Positions 17,567 to 25,793 of a stretch of 64,000 bases of DNA are shown piece by piece (the stretch's first letter is position 1; every line of letters starts with the position of its first letter). A program made the position numbers and the translations under genes. The stretch covers positions 434,001 to 498,000 of the forward strand of contig NZ_CYTW01000002.1 in assembly GCF_001458215.1 (NCBI RefSeq), read 5' to 3'. The notes under the pieces are model-generated. The model was not told the DNA's origin, did no database searches, and saw only the letters and a program-made list of their open reading frames with translations. This DNA is from Shimia thalassica (lineage in GTDB: Bacteria; Pseudomonadota; Alphaproteobacteria; Rhodobacterales; Rhodobacteraceae).

Positions 17567-18550
17567 ATGCGAGGATTTGGCAAGTTTCTTGGAAGACTGT
17601 TTTTGCTTTTGATCCTCGCGGTTGTGGGGCTTTGGCTTTGGGGGCCTTATGAAAAGGTCTCTGTTGTGCCCACCTTTGACGAAACCTCCGTGGGTGCGGA
17701 TGTCACCGCCTATTTCGCAGGGCGCGAAGCCCGTTTTGAGGACATAACGCCGGGTGTCGAAAAACGGGTTGTCTGGGCGCAGGGTGAAGGGGAACACACC
17801 GAAAAAGTGATTGTTTATTTGCACGGGTTCTCTGCAACTTCAGAGGAAATCAGGCCTGTCCCTGACAATGTGGCCAAAGACCTGAGGGCCAATCTTGTTT
17901 TTACCCGCCTGCGCGGGCATGGCCGCGGCGGTGCCGCGATGCTGGAAGGACAGGCACAGGCATGGATGACGGATTTGGCCGAGGCACTGGCCGTCGCGCG
18001 TCAGGTTGGGGATGAGATCGTCATTATCGCAACGTCGACCGGTGCGACGGTGGCGGCAGAGGCCGCATTGCAGCCGGACATGATGCGCAATGTTTCGGGC
18101 CTGATCCTCGTTTCGCCGAACTTTGCCTTGGCTGATCCTGCCTCTGCTGCCCTGACACTGCCGGCGGCGCGCTTCTGGTTGCCGATGGTGGCGGGCGAAA
18201 CGCGCAATTGGTCGCCAAGAAGCGAACGGCACGGCGTTTACTGGACAACCTCCTATCCCACGGCTGCCCTGTTGCAGATGGCGGCTTTGGTAAAACATGC
18301 GGCCAGTGCGGATTTCAGCCAGGCCACCGTGCCGGCTTTGTTTTGGTATGCCCCCACCGACAAGGTGGTGGATCACACCGCGACAGCACGTATTGCAAAA
18401 GAATGGGGTGGTCCGACCACAATTCACAAAGTAGCTGTAGCCAAAGGCGATGATCCGTATCATCACGTTATTGCGGGCGATATTCTTTCGCCATCTGCCA
18501 CACCGGGCACGATTGACGCATTTACAGGTTGGATCAACGGATTGCGGTAA
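17567..18550 (+). CDS. Membrane-anchored alpha/beta hydrolase
   Basis: A 327-residue protein with an N-terminal membrane helix (residues 9-26, LGRLFLLLILAVVGLWLW) that places the hydrolase domain in the periplasm. The domain has the oxyanion motif YLHGFSATSEE, RLRGHGRGGA, a nucleophile elbow ATSTGA (Ser157, with Ala in place of the first Gly of GxSxG), a late acidic residue in PTDKVVD, and the histidine pair PYHHV. Substrate is unknown; carboxylesterase or lipase-like activity is likely. It sits between another hydrolase and a VOC protein. Confidence 0.87.
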   Translation: MRGFGKFLGRLFLLLILAVVGLWLWGPYEKVSVVPTFDETSVGADVTAYFAGREARFEDITPGVEKRVVWAQGEGEHTEKVIVYLHGFSATSEEIRPVPDNVAKDLRANLVFTRLRGHGRGGAAMLEGQAQAWMTDLAEALAVARQVGDEIVIIATSTGATVAAEAALQPDMMRNVSGLILVSPNFALADPASAALTLPAARFWLPMVAGETRNWSPRSERHGVYWTTSYPTAALLQMAALVKHAASADFSQATVPALFWYAPTDKVVDHTATARIAKEWGGPTTIHKVAVAKGDDPYHHVIAGDILSPSATPGTIDAFTGWINGLR

Positions 18551-18563
18551 GAGGTTGGATGTT

Positions 18564-18998
18564 ATGGATCAAAGAGTAAGTCTCATCACATTGGGTGTTG
18601 AAGACCTCGAAAGGGCCGCGGTCTTTTACGAATGTTTGGGATGGAAGCGAGTCGACAGCCCGGATGGTGTTGTTGTCTATGACCTGATTGGTCAGGCGTT
18701 GGGCCTTTATCCCAAGGCAGCGCTTGCCGAAGAATTGGGGATGACCAAAGACGATATCGGTGGGTTTTCCGGCATCACTCTGGCGCATAACCTGAGTGCC
18801 AAAGAAGATGTCGCCCCTTTGCTCGAGCGGGCCGAGAAGGCCGGTGGGCGCATTCTGAAACCGGCCCAAGAGGTGTTCTGGGGCGGGTATCACGGATATT
18901 TCGCGGATCTGGACGGCCATGTCTGGGAGATCGCCTATAACCCTTTTGCGCCTCTTTCTGCGGCGGGGGCGTTTTGTTGGAACGGTTACAGCGAATAA
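18564..18998 (+). CDS. VOC-superfamily protein
   Basis: A 144-residue vicinal-oxygen-chelate fold: an N-terminal beta-alpha-beta module (VSLITLGVEDLERAAVFYE) and a C-terminal one ending DLDGHVWEIAYNPF. The C-terminal Glu ligand is visible, but the N-terminal metal ligand position is not a histidine, so metal binding and glyoxalase or dioxygenase function are doubtful. It resembles glyoxalase-like proteins annotated as bleomycin-resistance-like. AAGAGGTTGG precedes the ATG, 13 bp after the membrane hydrolase gene. Confidence 0.82.
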   Translation: MDQRVSLITLGVEDLERAAVFYECLGWKRVDSPDGVVVYDLIGQALGLYPKAALAEELGMTKDDIGGFSGITLAHNLSAKEDVAPLLERAEKAGGRILKPAQEVFWGGYHGYFADLDGHVWEIAYNPFAPLSAAGAFCWNGYSE

Positions 18999-19086
18999 TG
19001 GCCAAGTGACGCACAGGCGCAGTTGACCTCAGGTGCGGCTATGCGAAACTGCGGAAAAACGGGTGGTTATACGAGGCAAGAAAACG

Positions 19087-19797
19087 ATGCGCGAACCTTT
19101 GGTTCTGCTACCGGGCATGATGTGCGATGCACGGCTATTTGGTCCTCAGATTGCAGAATTGTCTGCCGAGTTTGCGGTGACGGTTGCTCCGATCACGCAA
19201 GGAGAGCGAGTCGAGGAAATTGCCTCGGGGCTTTTGGATCTGCTGCCAAACAAATTTGCTCTGGCAGGTCTGAGCATGGGCGGCATTGTCGCCATGGAAC
19301 TGATGCGGCGCGCGCCCGATCGGGTGACCCGTATTGCGTTGATGGATACAAACCCCTTGGCGGAAACGCCCCAGTCCGCCGCCACTTATGAGCCGATGAT
19401 CGTCGGCGCGCGGGCAGGGCGACTGGGTGATATTCTCGAAGGATTCATGAAACCGGAATACCTTGCGCCGTCTGAGATGCGAGGCGAAATTCTGGCTTTG
19501 ACAAAAGACATGGGACTGTTTCTGGGGCCAGAGGTCTTTGTGCGGCAGGCGCGTGCCCTGCAACGGCGCGGCGACCAACAAGGCACATTGCGCAAATGCA
19601 AAGTGCCAGCTCTTGTTCTGTGCGGTGAACATGACGCGCTGACGCCTGTGAAGCGCCATACCTTCATGGCCGAACTTATTCCATACGCCAAACTCCAGAT
19701 CATTGAAGGTGCGGGGCACCTGCCCACATTGGAGCAGCCCGCCGCCACGACCGCCGCTCTCAGGGAATGGATGACCCAGCCTTATGTGCTGAAGTAA
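19087..19797 (+). CDS. Alpha/beta hydrolase
   Basis: A 236-residue hydrolase with LLPGMMCDARLFGPQ at the N terminus (HG motif replaced by PG), nucleophile elbow GLSMGG with Ser63, acidic residue in CGEHDALTPVK and histidine in IEGAGHLPTLEQP. This is the MenH/pimeloyl-ester-type layout seen in many annotated alpha/beta fold hydrolases; the substrate is unknown. The ATG at 19087 gives the standard start for this type. It is convergent with phaZ, with a two-way hairpin between. Confidence 0.87.
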   Translation: MREPLVLLPGMMCDARLFGPQIAELSAEFAVTVAPITQGERVEEIASGLLDLLPNKFALAGLSMGGIVAMELMRRAPDRVTRIALMDTNPLAETPQSAATYEPMIVGARAGRLGDILEGFMKPEYLAPSEMRGEILALTKDMGLFLGPEVFVRQARALQRRGDQQGTLRKCKVPALVLCGEHDALTPVKRHTFMAELIPYAKLQIIEGAGHLPTLEQPAATTAALREWMTQPYVLK

Positions 19798-19865
19798 GAG
19801 CGCAGAGTAACCTTTGCGGTTTCTTCTAAGAAAGCGCGGTTCCAAATAAACGAGACGACAAAAAG

Positions 19866-19893
19866 AAAGCGGGGCCCGAAAGGACCCCGCTTT
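19866..19893. terminator. Bidirectional terminator between a hydrolase gene and phaZ
   Basis: AAAGCGGGG (19866-19874) pairs with CCCCGCTTT (19885-19893) around a 10-base loop. On the minus strand, CTTTCTTTTG follows the stem, a good signal for phaZ; on the plus strand TTTAATCG is weaker. Confidence 0.75.
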
Positions 19894-19914
19894 AATCGTT
19901 CTAGGCGACGCTGG

Positions 19915-21192
19915 TTAAGCGGCGTTGTTCTTGTTGGCCGGTTTGCGCGCAGCTTTTGGTGCGTCCGAGTTCGCATCGATAAAGTCGAGAACCAGTGGAC
20001 GAATGTTGTTCCGCCAGCTTTTGCCCGCGAAGATACCATAGTGACCGGCACCGGGTTCGACGTGGCTTGCCTTTTTGCTGTCTGGAAGGCCCGTGCAAAG
20101 TTCCAGCGCAAAAACACATTGGCCGGGGGCCGTGATGTCGTCTTTGTCGCCTTCAACTGTTTTGATCGCAACGGTAGTGATTTTGCTCATGTCGACCTTG
20201 CGGCCTGCGACGACAAATTCGTTCTTGGCGATTTCACATTTTTTGAAAATGCGGTCGACTGTCGACAAGTAGAATTCGGCGGGCATGTCCATAACGGCAA
20301 GGTATTCGTCATAGAAGCGGTTGTGCGCATCGTGGTCCGAGGCTTCGTCGCGTACAACACGGGCAATCTGGTCCTGGAATGCTTTCGAGTGGCGATCCGC
20401 ATTCATCGACATAAACGATGCCAGCTGAAGCAGGCCGGGATACACTTTGCGTCCGACGCCGGGGTATTTGAAGCCGACACGCTGGATCATGGTTTCTTCC
20501 AGCTGGCCCATGGTGACGCGGTTGCCAAAGTCTGTCACTTCGGTCGCGTTCGCATCCGGGTTGATCGGTCCACCGATCAGCGTGAGAGAGCGCGGCTGTG
20601 CCTTGGGATCTTCTTCGGCCAGATATGCAGTCGCAGCCAAAGTCAGCGGGGCGGGCTGACACACGGCAATCACGTGCGTGTCCGGACCCAACTCTTTCAT
20701 AAAGTCGACAAGGTAGAGAGTGTAATCTTCGATATCGAACTTGCCGTCCGACACGGGAATGTCACGGGCATTGTGCCAATCCGTGATGTAAACTTCACAA
20801 TTCACGATCAGGCTTTTCACTGTTGAACGCAGCAAAGTTGCGTAGTGGCCTGACATGGGCGCAACAAGAAGGACCTTGCGCTTTTGCTCTTCGCGGCCAG
20901 CAACATTGAAGTGGATCAGGTCACCAAAGGGACGCTCGACAACTGTTTCAATGTTCACAAGGTGGTCTTTGCCATCTTCACACGTGAAGGTGCGGATACC
21001 CCAATCGGGTTTCACCACCATACGCTGGAAAGTCCGTTCGGTCACTTCTCCCCATGCACGCATCCATTGCAACATTGGATTAGGCGTCATCGCAAAAACG
21101 GGATACGATGCCATTGCAAGAGCAGAGGCGCCAAGCCACTGGTTCGTGTTCCGGACGGTGTCCATCAGGTCGTACGTGGCCATGTACCGCAT
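19915..21192 (-). CDS. phaZ: Intracellular polyhydroxyalkanoate depolymerase
   Basis: A 425-residue PhaZ that breaks down stored PHA granules to hydroxyacyl units. The active-site cysteine is Cys178 in AVCQPAPLTL, the lipase-box-like motif in which Cys replaces Ser, as in intracellular PhaZ1 of Ralstonia. Other family blocks include VLLVAPMSGHYATLLR, YITDWHNARD and the late histidine in EPGAGHYGIFAG. The C terminus is Ala/Lys rich. TAAGGAGACG precedes the ATG at 21192. It diverges from phaC across about 100 bp. Confidence 0.95.
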   Translation of the reverse strand: MRYMATYDLMDTVRNTNQWLGASALAMASYPVFAMTPNPMLQWMRAWGEVTERTFQRMVVKPDWGIRTFTCEDGKDHLVNIETVVERPFGDLIHFNVAGREEQKRKVLLVAPMSGHYATLLRSTVKSLIVNCEVYITDWHNARDIPVSDGKFDIEDYTLYLVDFMKELGPDTHVIAVCQPAPLTLAATAYLAEEDPKAQPRSLTLIGGPINPDANATEVTDFGNRVTMGQLEETMIQRVGFKYPGVGRKVYPGLLQLASFMSMNADRHSKAFQDQIARVVRDEASDHDAHNRFYDEYLAVMDMPAEFYLSTVDRIFKKCEIAKNEFVVAGRKVDMSKITTVAIKTVEGDKDDITAPGQCVFALELCTGLPDSKKASHVEPGAGHYGIFAGKSWRNNIRPLVLDFIDANSDAPKAARKPANKNNAA

Positions 21193-21260
21193 AGGCGTCT
21201 CCTTAATTGTCCGGCTAATACCGGTATTACCGTGCCCACGAGGAGAGGGCTTTTAATATG

Positions 21261-21271
21261 CTGCGTAGCAG
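21261..21271 (+). promoter_or_regulatory. PhaR operator before phaC, CTGC-N3-GCAG
   Basis: CTGCGTAGCAG is a perfect inverted repeat with the CTGC-N3-GCAG architecture reported for PhaR in Paracoccus and Rhodobacter. It lies 24 bp before the phaC ATG, downstream of a likely promoter, where bound repressor would block elongation or RBS access. Confidence 0.7.
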
Positions 21272-21295
21272 CGAGGATAGGGTGGAAAATTGATT

Positions 21296-23089
21296 ATGAC
21301 AACAAACGACAATGCCGCAGGTGAAAATTTAGAGCGGCTAAACGAGAATTTGGCGCAAGTAGAACGTCTTTCTCAGCGTTTGGTTGAGGTCATGGGGCGG
21401 CATAAACCGCTTCGCAAAGACCTTAACGCCCCGAATCAAGAAGTGTTCGCGAACGCTGCGACCGCCTATTGGACCGAGATGATGAACAATCCCGGCAAAG
21501 TTCTTGAGCAACAGCTCGATTTCTGGGCAAAGTCGGTGAAACATTTCGTTGATGCACAACATCTTATCGCACAGGGACGTATTGAAGCCCCTGAAGATCC
21601 CACTCCTCAGGATCGTCGTTTTAAGAACCCGCTCTGGCAATCCAATCCCTATTTCAACTTTATCAAGCAGCAATACCTTTTGAACTCAAAGGCGATCGCG
21701 GACGCCGTTGACGGCCTAGAGGGTCTCGATGATCTCGAAAAACACCGCATCGAATATTTCTCGCAGCAGATCATCGACATGATGTCCCCGACCAACTTTC
21801 TGGGCACAAATCCGGATGCGTTGGAAAAGGCGGTCGAAACCGAAGGTCTGTCCCTGATCAAGGGGCTCGAGAACATGATTGCCGATCTGGAATCCAACAA
21901 TGGCGAACTGATTGTGACGCTGGCGGATGAGAATGCATTCGAGATTGGTCGCAACATTGCGACAACACCGGGCAAGGTGGTGTTCCGCAACCACATGTTC
22001 GAATTGCTGCAGTACTCTCCGACAACGGAAACCGTGCACGAGGTTCCACTGATCATTTTCCCGCCGTGGATCAACAAATACTATATTCTGGACCTCAAGG
22101 AACAGAACAGCATGATCAAATGGGCGGTCGACCAAGGCTATACCGTCTTTATCGTCAGCTGGATCAATCCGGATCGCTCTTATGCCAACATCGGTATGGA
22201 AGAGTATATCAACGATGGCTTTATGGTCGCGTTTGATGAGGTCAAGAAACTGACCAAACAGAAACAGGTGAACGCCGTTGGCTATTGCATCGCGGGCACC
22301 ACGCTTCACCTGACCCTGTCATTGATGAAAAAACGCAAAGACAAGTCGGTCAAATCCGCGACCTTCTTTACCTGTCTCACGGATTTCGCCGATCAGGGCG
22401 AATTCACGCCATTCCTGCAGAATGATTTCATCGATGGCATTGATGACGAGATTAACGAAGAAGGCATTCTGCGGTCGTTTATCATGCAGCGCACGTTCAG
22501 CTTCCTGCGTTCGAATGATCTGATTTATGGGCCCGCCATCAAAAGCTATATGATGGGAGAGGCCCCGCCCGCATTTGACCTGCTGTACTGGAATGGGGAC
22601 GGGTCCGGTCTTCCTGGCAAGATGGCACACCAGTATTTGCGTCGCCTGTGTCAGGACAACCAGTTCGTGAATGAAGGGGTCGAGCTTTGCGGTGAAACCC
22701 TGCATATCTCGGATGTGGATGTTCCGGTGATCTCGATCACCTGCGAGACCGATCACATTGCGCGCTGGAAAGACTGCTATCGCGGCTTCCAGCAAACGAA
22801 AAGCAAGAACAAAACCTTTGTGGTTTCTGAATCGGGTCATATCGCCGGGATCGTGAATCCGCCCTCAAAGAAGAAGTACGGCCATTACACCAACAGCGAT
22901 CTGACCGTAGACAGCGACACGTGGATGAAGGAGGCCGACTATAACGAAGGCTCTTGGTGGCCGCTGTGGGATACATGGTTGTCATCTCGGTCGGGTAAGC
23001 AGATTGCAGCGCGTGAACCGGGCGATTCGGAACACCCTGTGCTGTGCGATGCGCCCGGAACCTATGTAGCGGTCAAGGCAACACGCTGA
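21296..23089 (+). CDS. phaC: Class I poly(R)-hydroxyalkanoate synthase
   Basis: A 597-residue PHA synthase that polymerises (R)-3-hydroxyacyl-CoA on the granule surface. The catalytic Cys331 is in the PhaC box GYCIAGTT; the aspartate is in CETDHIARW and the histidine in SESGHIAGIVNPP. The N-terminal PhaC_N domain covers about residues 60-230. The length is typical of class I, which acts without PhaE or PhaR subunits. The ATG at 21296 follows GAGGATAGGGTGG; a TTG two codons earlier is not needed. Expression is probably under PhaR control. Confidence 0.96.
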   Translation: MTTNDNAAGENLERLNENLAQVERLSQRLVEVMGRHKPLRKDLNAPNQEVFANAATAYWTEMMNNPGKVLEQQLDFWAKSVKHFVDAQHLIAQGRIEAPEDPTPQDRRFKNPLWQSNPYFNFIKQQYLLNSKAIADAVDGLEGLDDLEKHRIEYFSQQIIDMMSPTNFLGTNPDALEKAVETEGLSLIKGLENMIADLESNNGELIVTLADENAFEIGRNIATTPGKVVFRNHMFELLQYSPTTETVHEVPLIIFPPWINKYYILDLKEQNSMIKWAVDQGYTVFIVSWINPDRSYANIGMEEYINDGFMVAFDEVKKLTKQKQVNAVGYCIAGTTLHLTLSLMKKRKDKSVKSATFFTCLTDFADQGEFTPFLQNDFIDGIDDEINEEGILRSFIMQRTFSFLRSNDLIYGPAIKSYMMGEAPPAFDLLYWNGDGSGLPGKMAHQYLRRLCQDNQFVNEGVELCGETLHISDVDVPVISITCETDHIARWKDCYRGFQQTKSKNKTFVVSESGHIAGIVNPPSKKKYGHYTNSDLTVDSDTWMKEADYNEGSWWPLWDTWLSSRSGKQIAAREPGDSEHPVLCDAPGTYVAVKATR

Positions 23090-23113
23090 ATTTACTCATA
23101 AATCCAATTTATT

Positions 23114-23124
23114 CTGCAGCGCAG
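23114..23124 (+). promoter_or_regulatory. PhaR operator 1 before phaP
   Basis: CTGCAGCGCAG has the CTGC-N3-GCAG architecture. It is exactly 30 bp (three helical turns) upstream of an identical-architecture site, allowing cooperative binding on one face of the DNA. Confidence 0.72.
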
Positions 23125-23135
23125 CAATTTTTTTC

Positions 23136-23164
23136 TTGAAATGCTGCGCTGCAGAAAGCATATT
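23136..23164 (+). promoter_or_regulatory. Sigma-70 promoter of phaP
   Basis: TTGAAA (23136-23141), a 17-bp spacer and CATATT (23159-23164) make a good sigma-70 promoter. The second PhaR operator fills the spacer. Confidence 0.65.
23144..23154 (+). promoter_or_regulatory. PhaR operator 2, inside the phaP promoter spacer
   Basis: CTGCGCTGCAG, again CTGC-N3-GCAG, sits between the -35 and -10 hexamers of phaP, a classic repressor position. PhaR is expected to leave it when it binds nascent PHA. Confidence 0.75.
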
Positions 23165-23220
23165 GTTTCCAGAAGACGAACCGCGGGACGGCCCGCAACA
23201 AACGTTAAGGGAACTATGAC

Positions 23221-23664
23221 ATGACTAATACACCTGACATGACCGCGATGCTGAAAGACATGATGGGCGCATTCCCCGTCGATACTTCGGCAATGGAAGA
23301 CGCATTCAAAAACACAGCTGCTTTGAACGAAAAGCTGAGCGGTGTTGCTCTGGAAGCTGCTGAGAAATCTTCGGAAATCTCTTCGAAATGGACAAAAGAC
23401 ACATTGGCTAAACTGGCTGACATGTCGAAAGTTAAAGACGAGCCAGCTGACTACGCAAAAGCAATGACCGATTTCGCTTCGGCTCAAGCTGAAGTTGCTG
23501 CTGAAAACATGGCTGCTTTCGCTGAAGTTGCTAAAAAAGTTCAAATGGAAACTGTTGAACTGATGATGGCTGCCGGCAAAGACGTCACCGAAGAGGCGAC
23601 TGCTGCTGTTAAGAAAGCCACTGACGAAGTGACTTCGGCTGCTAAAAAAGCAACCACCAAGTAA
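23221..23664 (+). CDS. phaP: Phasin, PHA-granule coat protein
   Basis: A 147-residue, entirely helical, Ala/Lys/Glu-rich protein without cysteine or signal peptide, the profile of phasins that coat PHA granules and set their size and number. The C terminus has Ala/Lys repeats (AAVKKATDEV, SAAKKATTK). Codon use shifts to GCT/GAA/AAA-type codons compared with neighbouring genes, as expected of a very highly expressed protein. AAGGGAAC precedes the ATG. It is flanked by PhaR operators upstream and a strong terminator downstream. Confidence 0.92.
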   Translation: MTNTPDMTAMLKDMMGAFPVDTSAMEDAFKNTAALNEKLSGVALEAAEKSSEISSKWTKDTLAKLADMSKVKDEPADYAKAMTDFASAQAEVAAENMAAFAEVAKKVQMETVELMMAAGKDVTEEATAAVKKATDEVTSAAKKATTK

Positions 23665-23716
23665 GAACGCGGAACTAACTGGCACCCATCTCCTCCCTAA
23701 ATGGTGCCAATCGCGT

Positions 23717-23746
23717 GGGCGGGCCTCTGGCTCGCCCTTTCTTTTT
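23717..23746 (+). terminator. Rho-independent terminator of phaP
   Basis: GGGCGGGCC (23717-23725) pairs with GGCTCGCCC (23729-23737), with one G-T pair and a tight TCT loop, followed by TTTCTTTTTG. Confidence 0.82.
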
Positions 23747-23815
23747 GTTTCCTTTTCTGCTGCACTCGCATAAGCTTTGCTGCAGCGCGATAAAAAACGA
23801 TTTGGGGAGAAACTC

Positions 23816-24367
23816 GTGGGTGAAGATAGCAAGCCGCTACTGATCAAGCGTTATGCGAGCCGTCGGCTCTATAACACCGAGACCAGCGACTATGTCACAC
23901 TTGATGATATCGCAGGTTTTATTCGTGACGGGCGCGAAGTTCAGATTATTGATCTCAAGACCGGAGATGATCTGACCCGCCAGTATCTGCTTCAGATTAT
24001 TGCAGAGCACGAAAGCCGTGGCGAAAACATGCTTCCGGTGAATGTCCTGAACGATCTGGTGCGTAGTTATACAAATCAGGCGGGCAGCGTCGTACCACAG
24101 TTCCTGCAAGCTTCCTTTGAAATGTTCCGTGATGGACAAGAGAAGGTGATGGAAAGCATGGGCGGCGGTATGAAAGTCCCTGGCCTTGAAGCCATGCAAG
24201 CGCAACAAGAAGCGTTTCTGAAAGCGATGACCGGCGGAATGGGCCCTTGGGCTGCCGGAACAACCTCACCTCAAGGATCTGATGACACCTCTGAGGAGGG
24301 TGAAAACCTTGATGATATCAAGAAGCAACTCGCCGAGCTTCAAAGCAAGCTGAACAAATTGAGCTAA
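23816..24367 (+). CDS. phaR: PHA synthesis repressor PhaR
   Basis: A 183-residue PhaR. The N-terminal PHB/PHA accumulation regulator DNA-binding domain is at about residues 6-66 (LLIKRYASRRLYNTETSDYV), followed by the PHB-binding domain (LPVNVLNDLVRSYTNQAG) and a variable Met/Gln-rich tail that ends in a coiled coil. PhaR represses phaP, phaC and itself and is released by PHA polymer. The GTG at 23816 is chosen because GGGGAGA lies 5 bases before it; the frame could begin at 23777 without a ribosome site. A degenerate operator (CTGCAGCGCG) lies upstream at about 23780, consistent with autoregulation. Confidence 0.94.
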   Translation: MGEDSKPLLIKRYASRRLYNTETSDYVTLDDIAGFIRDGREVQIIDLKTGDDLTRQYLLQIIAEHESRGENMLPVNVLNDLVRSYTNQAGSVVPQFLQASFEMFRDGQEKVMESMGGGMKVPGLEAMQAQQEAFLKAMTGGMGPWAAGTTSPQGSDDTSEEGENLDDIKKQLAELQSKLNKLS

Positions 24368-24370
24368 GCT

Positions 24371-24404
24371 AAAAAGCCCCGGACTGGTTCCGGGGCTTTT
24401 TGCA
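24371..24404. terminator. Bidirectional terminator after phaR
   Basis: AAAAAGCCCCGGA pairs with TCCGGGGCTTTTT around a short CTGGT loop. A-tract and T-tract flank the stem, so it can serve both phaR and the convergent aminotransferase gene. Confidence 0.88.
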
Positions 24405-24424
24405 TTCAAAGGGCAGGGCGCGTT

Positions 24425-25639
24425 TTAGGTGCCATAGGCGCGAAGCGGTCCCATGACATCTTCGGCAGCACCGGTCAGAGCCCCCGCAATCACATCCAAC
24501 TCATCGCGCTTCAATCGCGCAGGCAGCCGCACATCGCAGGCTGACATCAGCATGGCACGGGTGCGTGGCAACTCGGGAAGATCTTCGATAAACTGCCAGT
24601 TCCAGAAGGCACGCGCATTGTCGGAGGATTGGCCGAACACCTGAACCTTAATCCCGCGCGCATTGGCTGCGGCCTGAAATGCGAGGATCTGGTCGTTGTC
24701 CATCCCTTCCAGATTGAACTGGATGGAATCCGGTGCGCGGTCTTCCGGCCCCAGCTTTTCGGGCACCTGAAGCCATGGTGAGCGGTTGAGAAGACCCGCA
24801 ACATAGTCGTGGTTTGCCCGGCCATCGCGCACGCGGCGGGGCACTTCGGCCAGCTGAGGTCGAATGATCGCCGCCGACAGGTTGCTGAGACGCAGGTTGT
24901 AAAGCGGCAGCTTGTTTTGCCAGCGTTCAAACGCCAGCGCCAAAGCGCCGGTGTTATCACCTTCGGGCGCTTTGTGTTTTTGCCAGTTGTGTTCATAGGC
25001 GCCGGACATGATCACGGCGCGCGCCACCAGATCGGCATCATCTGTAATCAGGATGCCGCCTTCGCCCGCATTGACAAGTTTGTAGGACTGGAACGAGAAA
25101 CATCCCACGCGGCCCACGGTGCCGATCTTTTTGCCATGCCATGTGGTTCCAAGGGAATGTGCGGCATCTTCAATCACGGGGATATTGCGCGCGTCGCATA
25201 AGTCCATGATCGCATCCATATCCGAGGTATGCCCGCGCATGTGGCTGATGATAACGGCCTGGACACTGTCGAGTTTGGCAGTGAAATCCGCGATGTCGAT
25301 CCGGTAGTTTTCGCCGACCTCGCACAATACCGGCACACAATCGGCATGCACCAAAGACGATGGCACGGCGGCAAATGTGAAACCGGGGATCAGGACACGC
25401 GCGTCGCGGGGCAGGCCCAAGGCCTTGAGCGACAGGAACAGCGCAGCGGAACAGGATGAAACCGCCAGTGCGTATTTGGTACCCATCATCGCCGCGAATT
25501 CGGATTCAAGCAAGGAAACCGGCGCATCCTCTGGGGCAGTATATCGGAACAGATCACCTGATTGCAGAAGGCGCTCAACCTCGGCGCGGGCGCTTTCAGG
25601 GATTGGTTCAGCGTCATACACATTCGGAGGCAAGGTCAT
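24425..25639 (-). CDS. DegT/DnrJ/EryC1/StrS-family aminotransferase
   Basis: A 404-residue PLP enzyme of the sugar-aminotransferase type. The internal aldimine lysine is Lys187 in FSFQSYKLVNAGEGG; VIEDAAHSLGTTW and the N-terminal YALAVSSCSAALFLSLKA block are typical. Family members aminate nucleotide-linked keto-sugars or act in cyclitol pathways, but no sugar-biosynthesis genes surround this one. The start at 25639 removes 33 residues with no family resemblance. A terminator at 25738 separates it from the polyamine genes, so it probably has its own promoter. Confidence 0.88.
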   Translation of the reverse strand: MTLPPNVYDAEPIPESARAEVERLLQSGDLFRYTAPEDAPVSLLESEFAAMMGTKYALAVSSCSAALFLSLKALGLPRDARVLIPGFTFAAVPSSLVHADCVPVLCEVGENYRIDIADFTAKLDSVQAVIISHMRGHTSDMDAIMDLCDARNIPVIEDAAHSLGTTWHGKKIGTVGRVGCFSFQSYKLVNAGEGGILITDDADLVARAVIMSGAYEHNWQKHKAPEGDNTGALALAFERWQNKLPLYNLRLSNLSAAIIRPQLAEVPRRVRDGRANHDYVAGLLNRSPWLQVPEKLGPEDRAPDSIQFNLEGMDNDQILAFQAAANARGIKVQVFGQSSDNARAFWNWQFIEDLPELPRTRAMLMSACDVRLPARLKRDELDVIAGALTGAAEDVMGPLRAYGT

Positions 25640-25737
25640 AGTTTTCACTTTTCTTAATTCCAACTGTGGAAAATATAAAACAAGGGAATGTGCATTTCCA
25701 CCCCAAAGCGACCGGAAGAGGTGAAACTTCCATGACA

Positions 25738-25770
25738 AACAGGCCCGCGCACATTCGTGGCGGGCCTGTT
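25738..25770 (-). terminator. Terminator after the gamma-glutamylputrescine oxidase gene
   Basis: AACAGGCCCGC (25738-25748) pairs perfectly with GCGGGCCTGTT (25760-25770), an 11-bp stem. On the minus strand it is followed by GTTTGTCATG. Confidence 0.7.
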
Positions 25771-25793
25771 GTTTATTTGAGTGTATTTGAAAC

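Noticed and set aside
18450-18563. Extended start of the VOC protein into the hydrolase gene
   Set aside because: The longer frame lies within the coding end of the hydrolase; AAGAGGTTGG supports the start at 18564.
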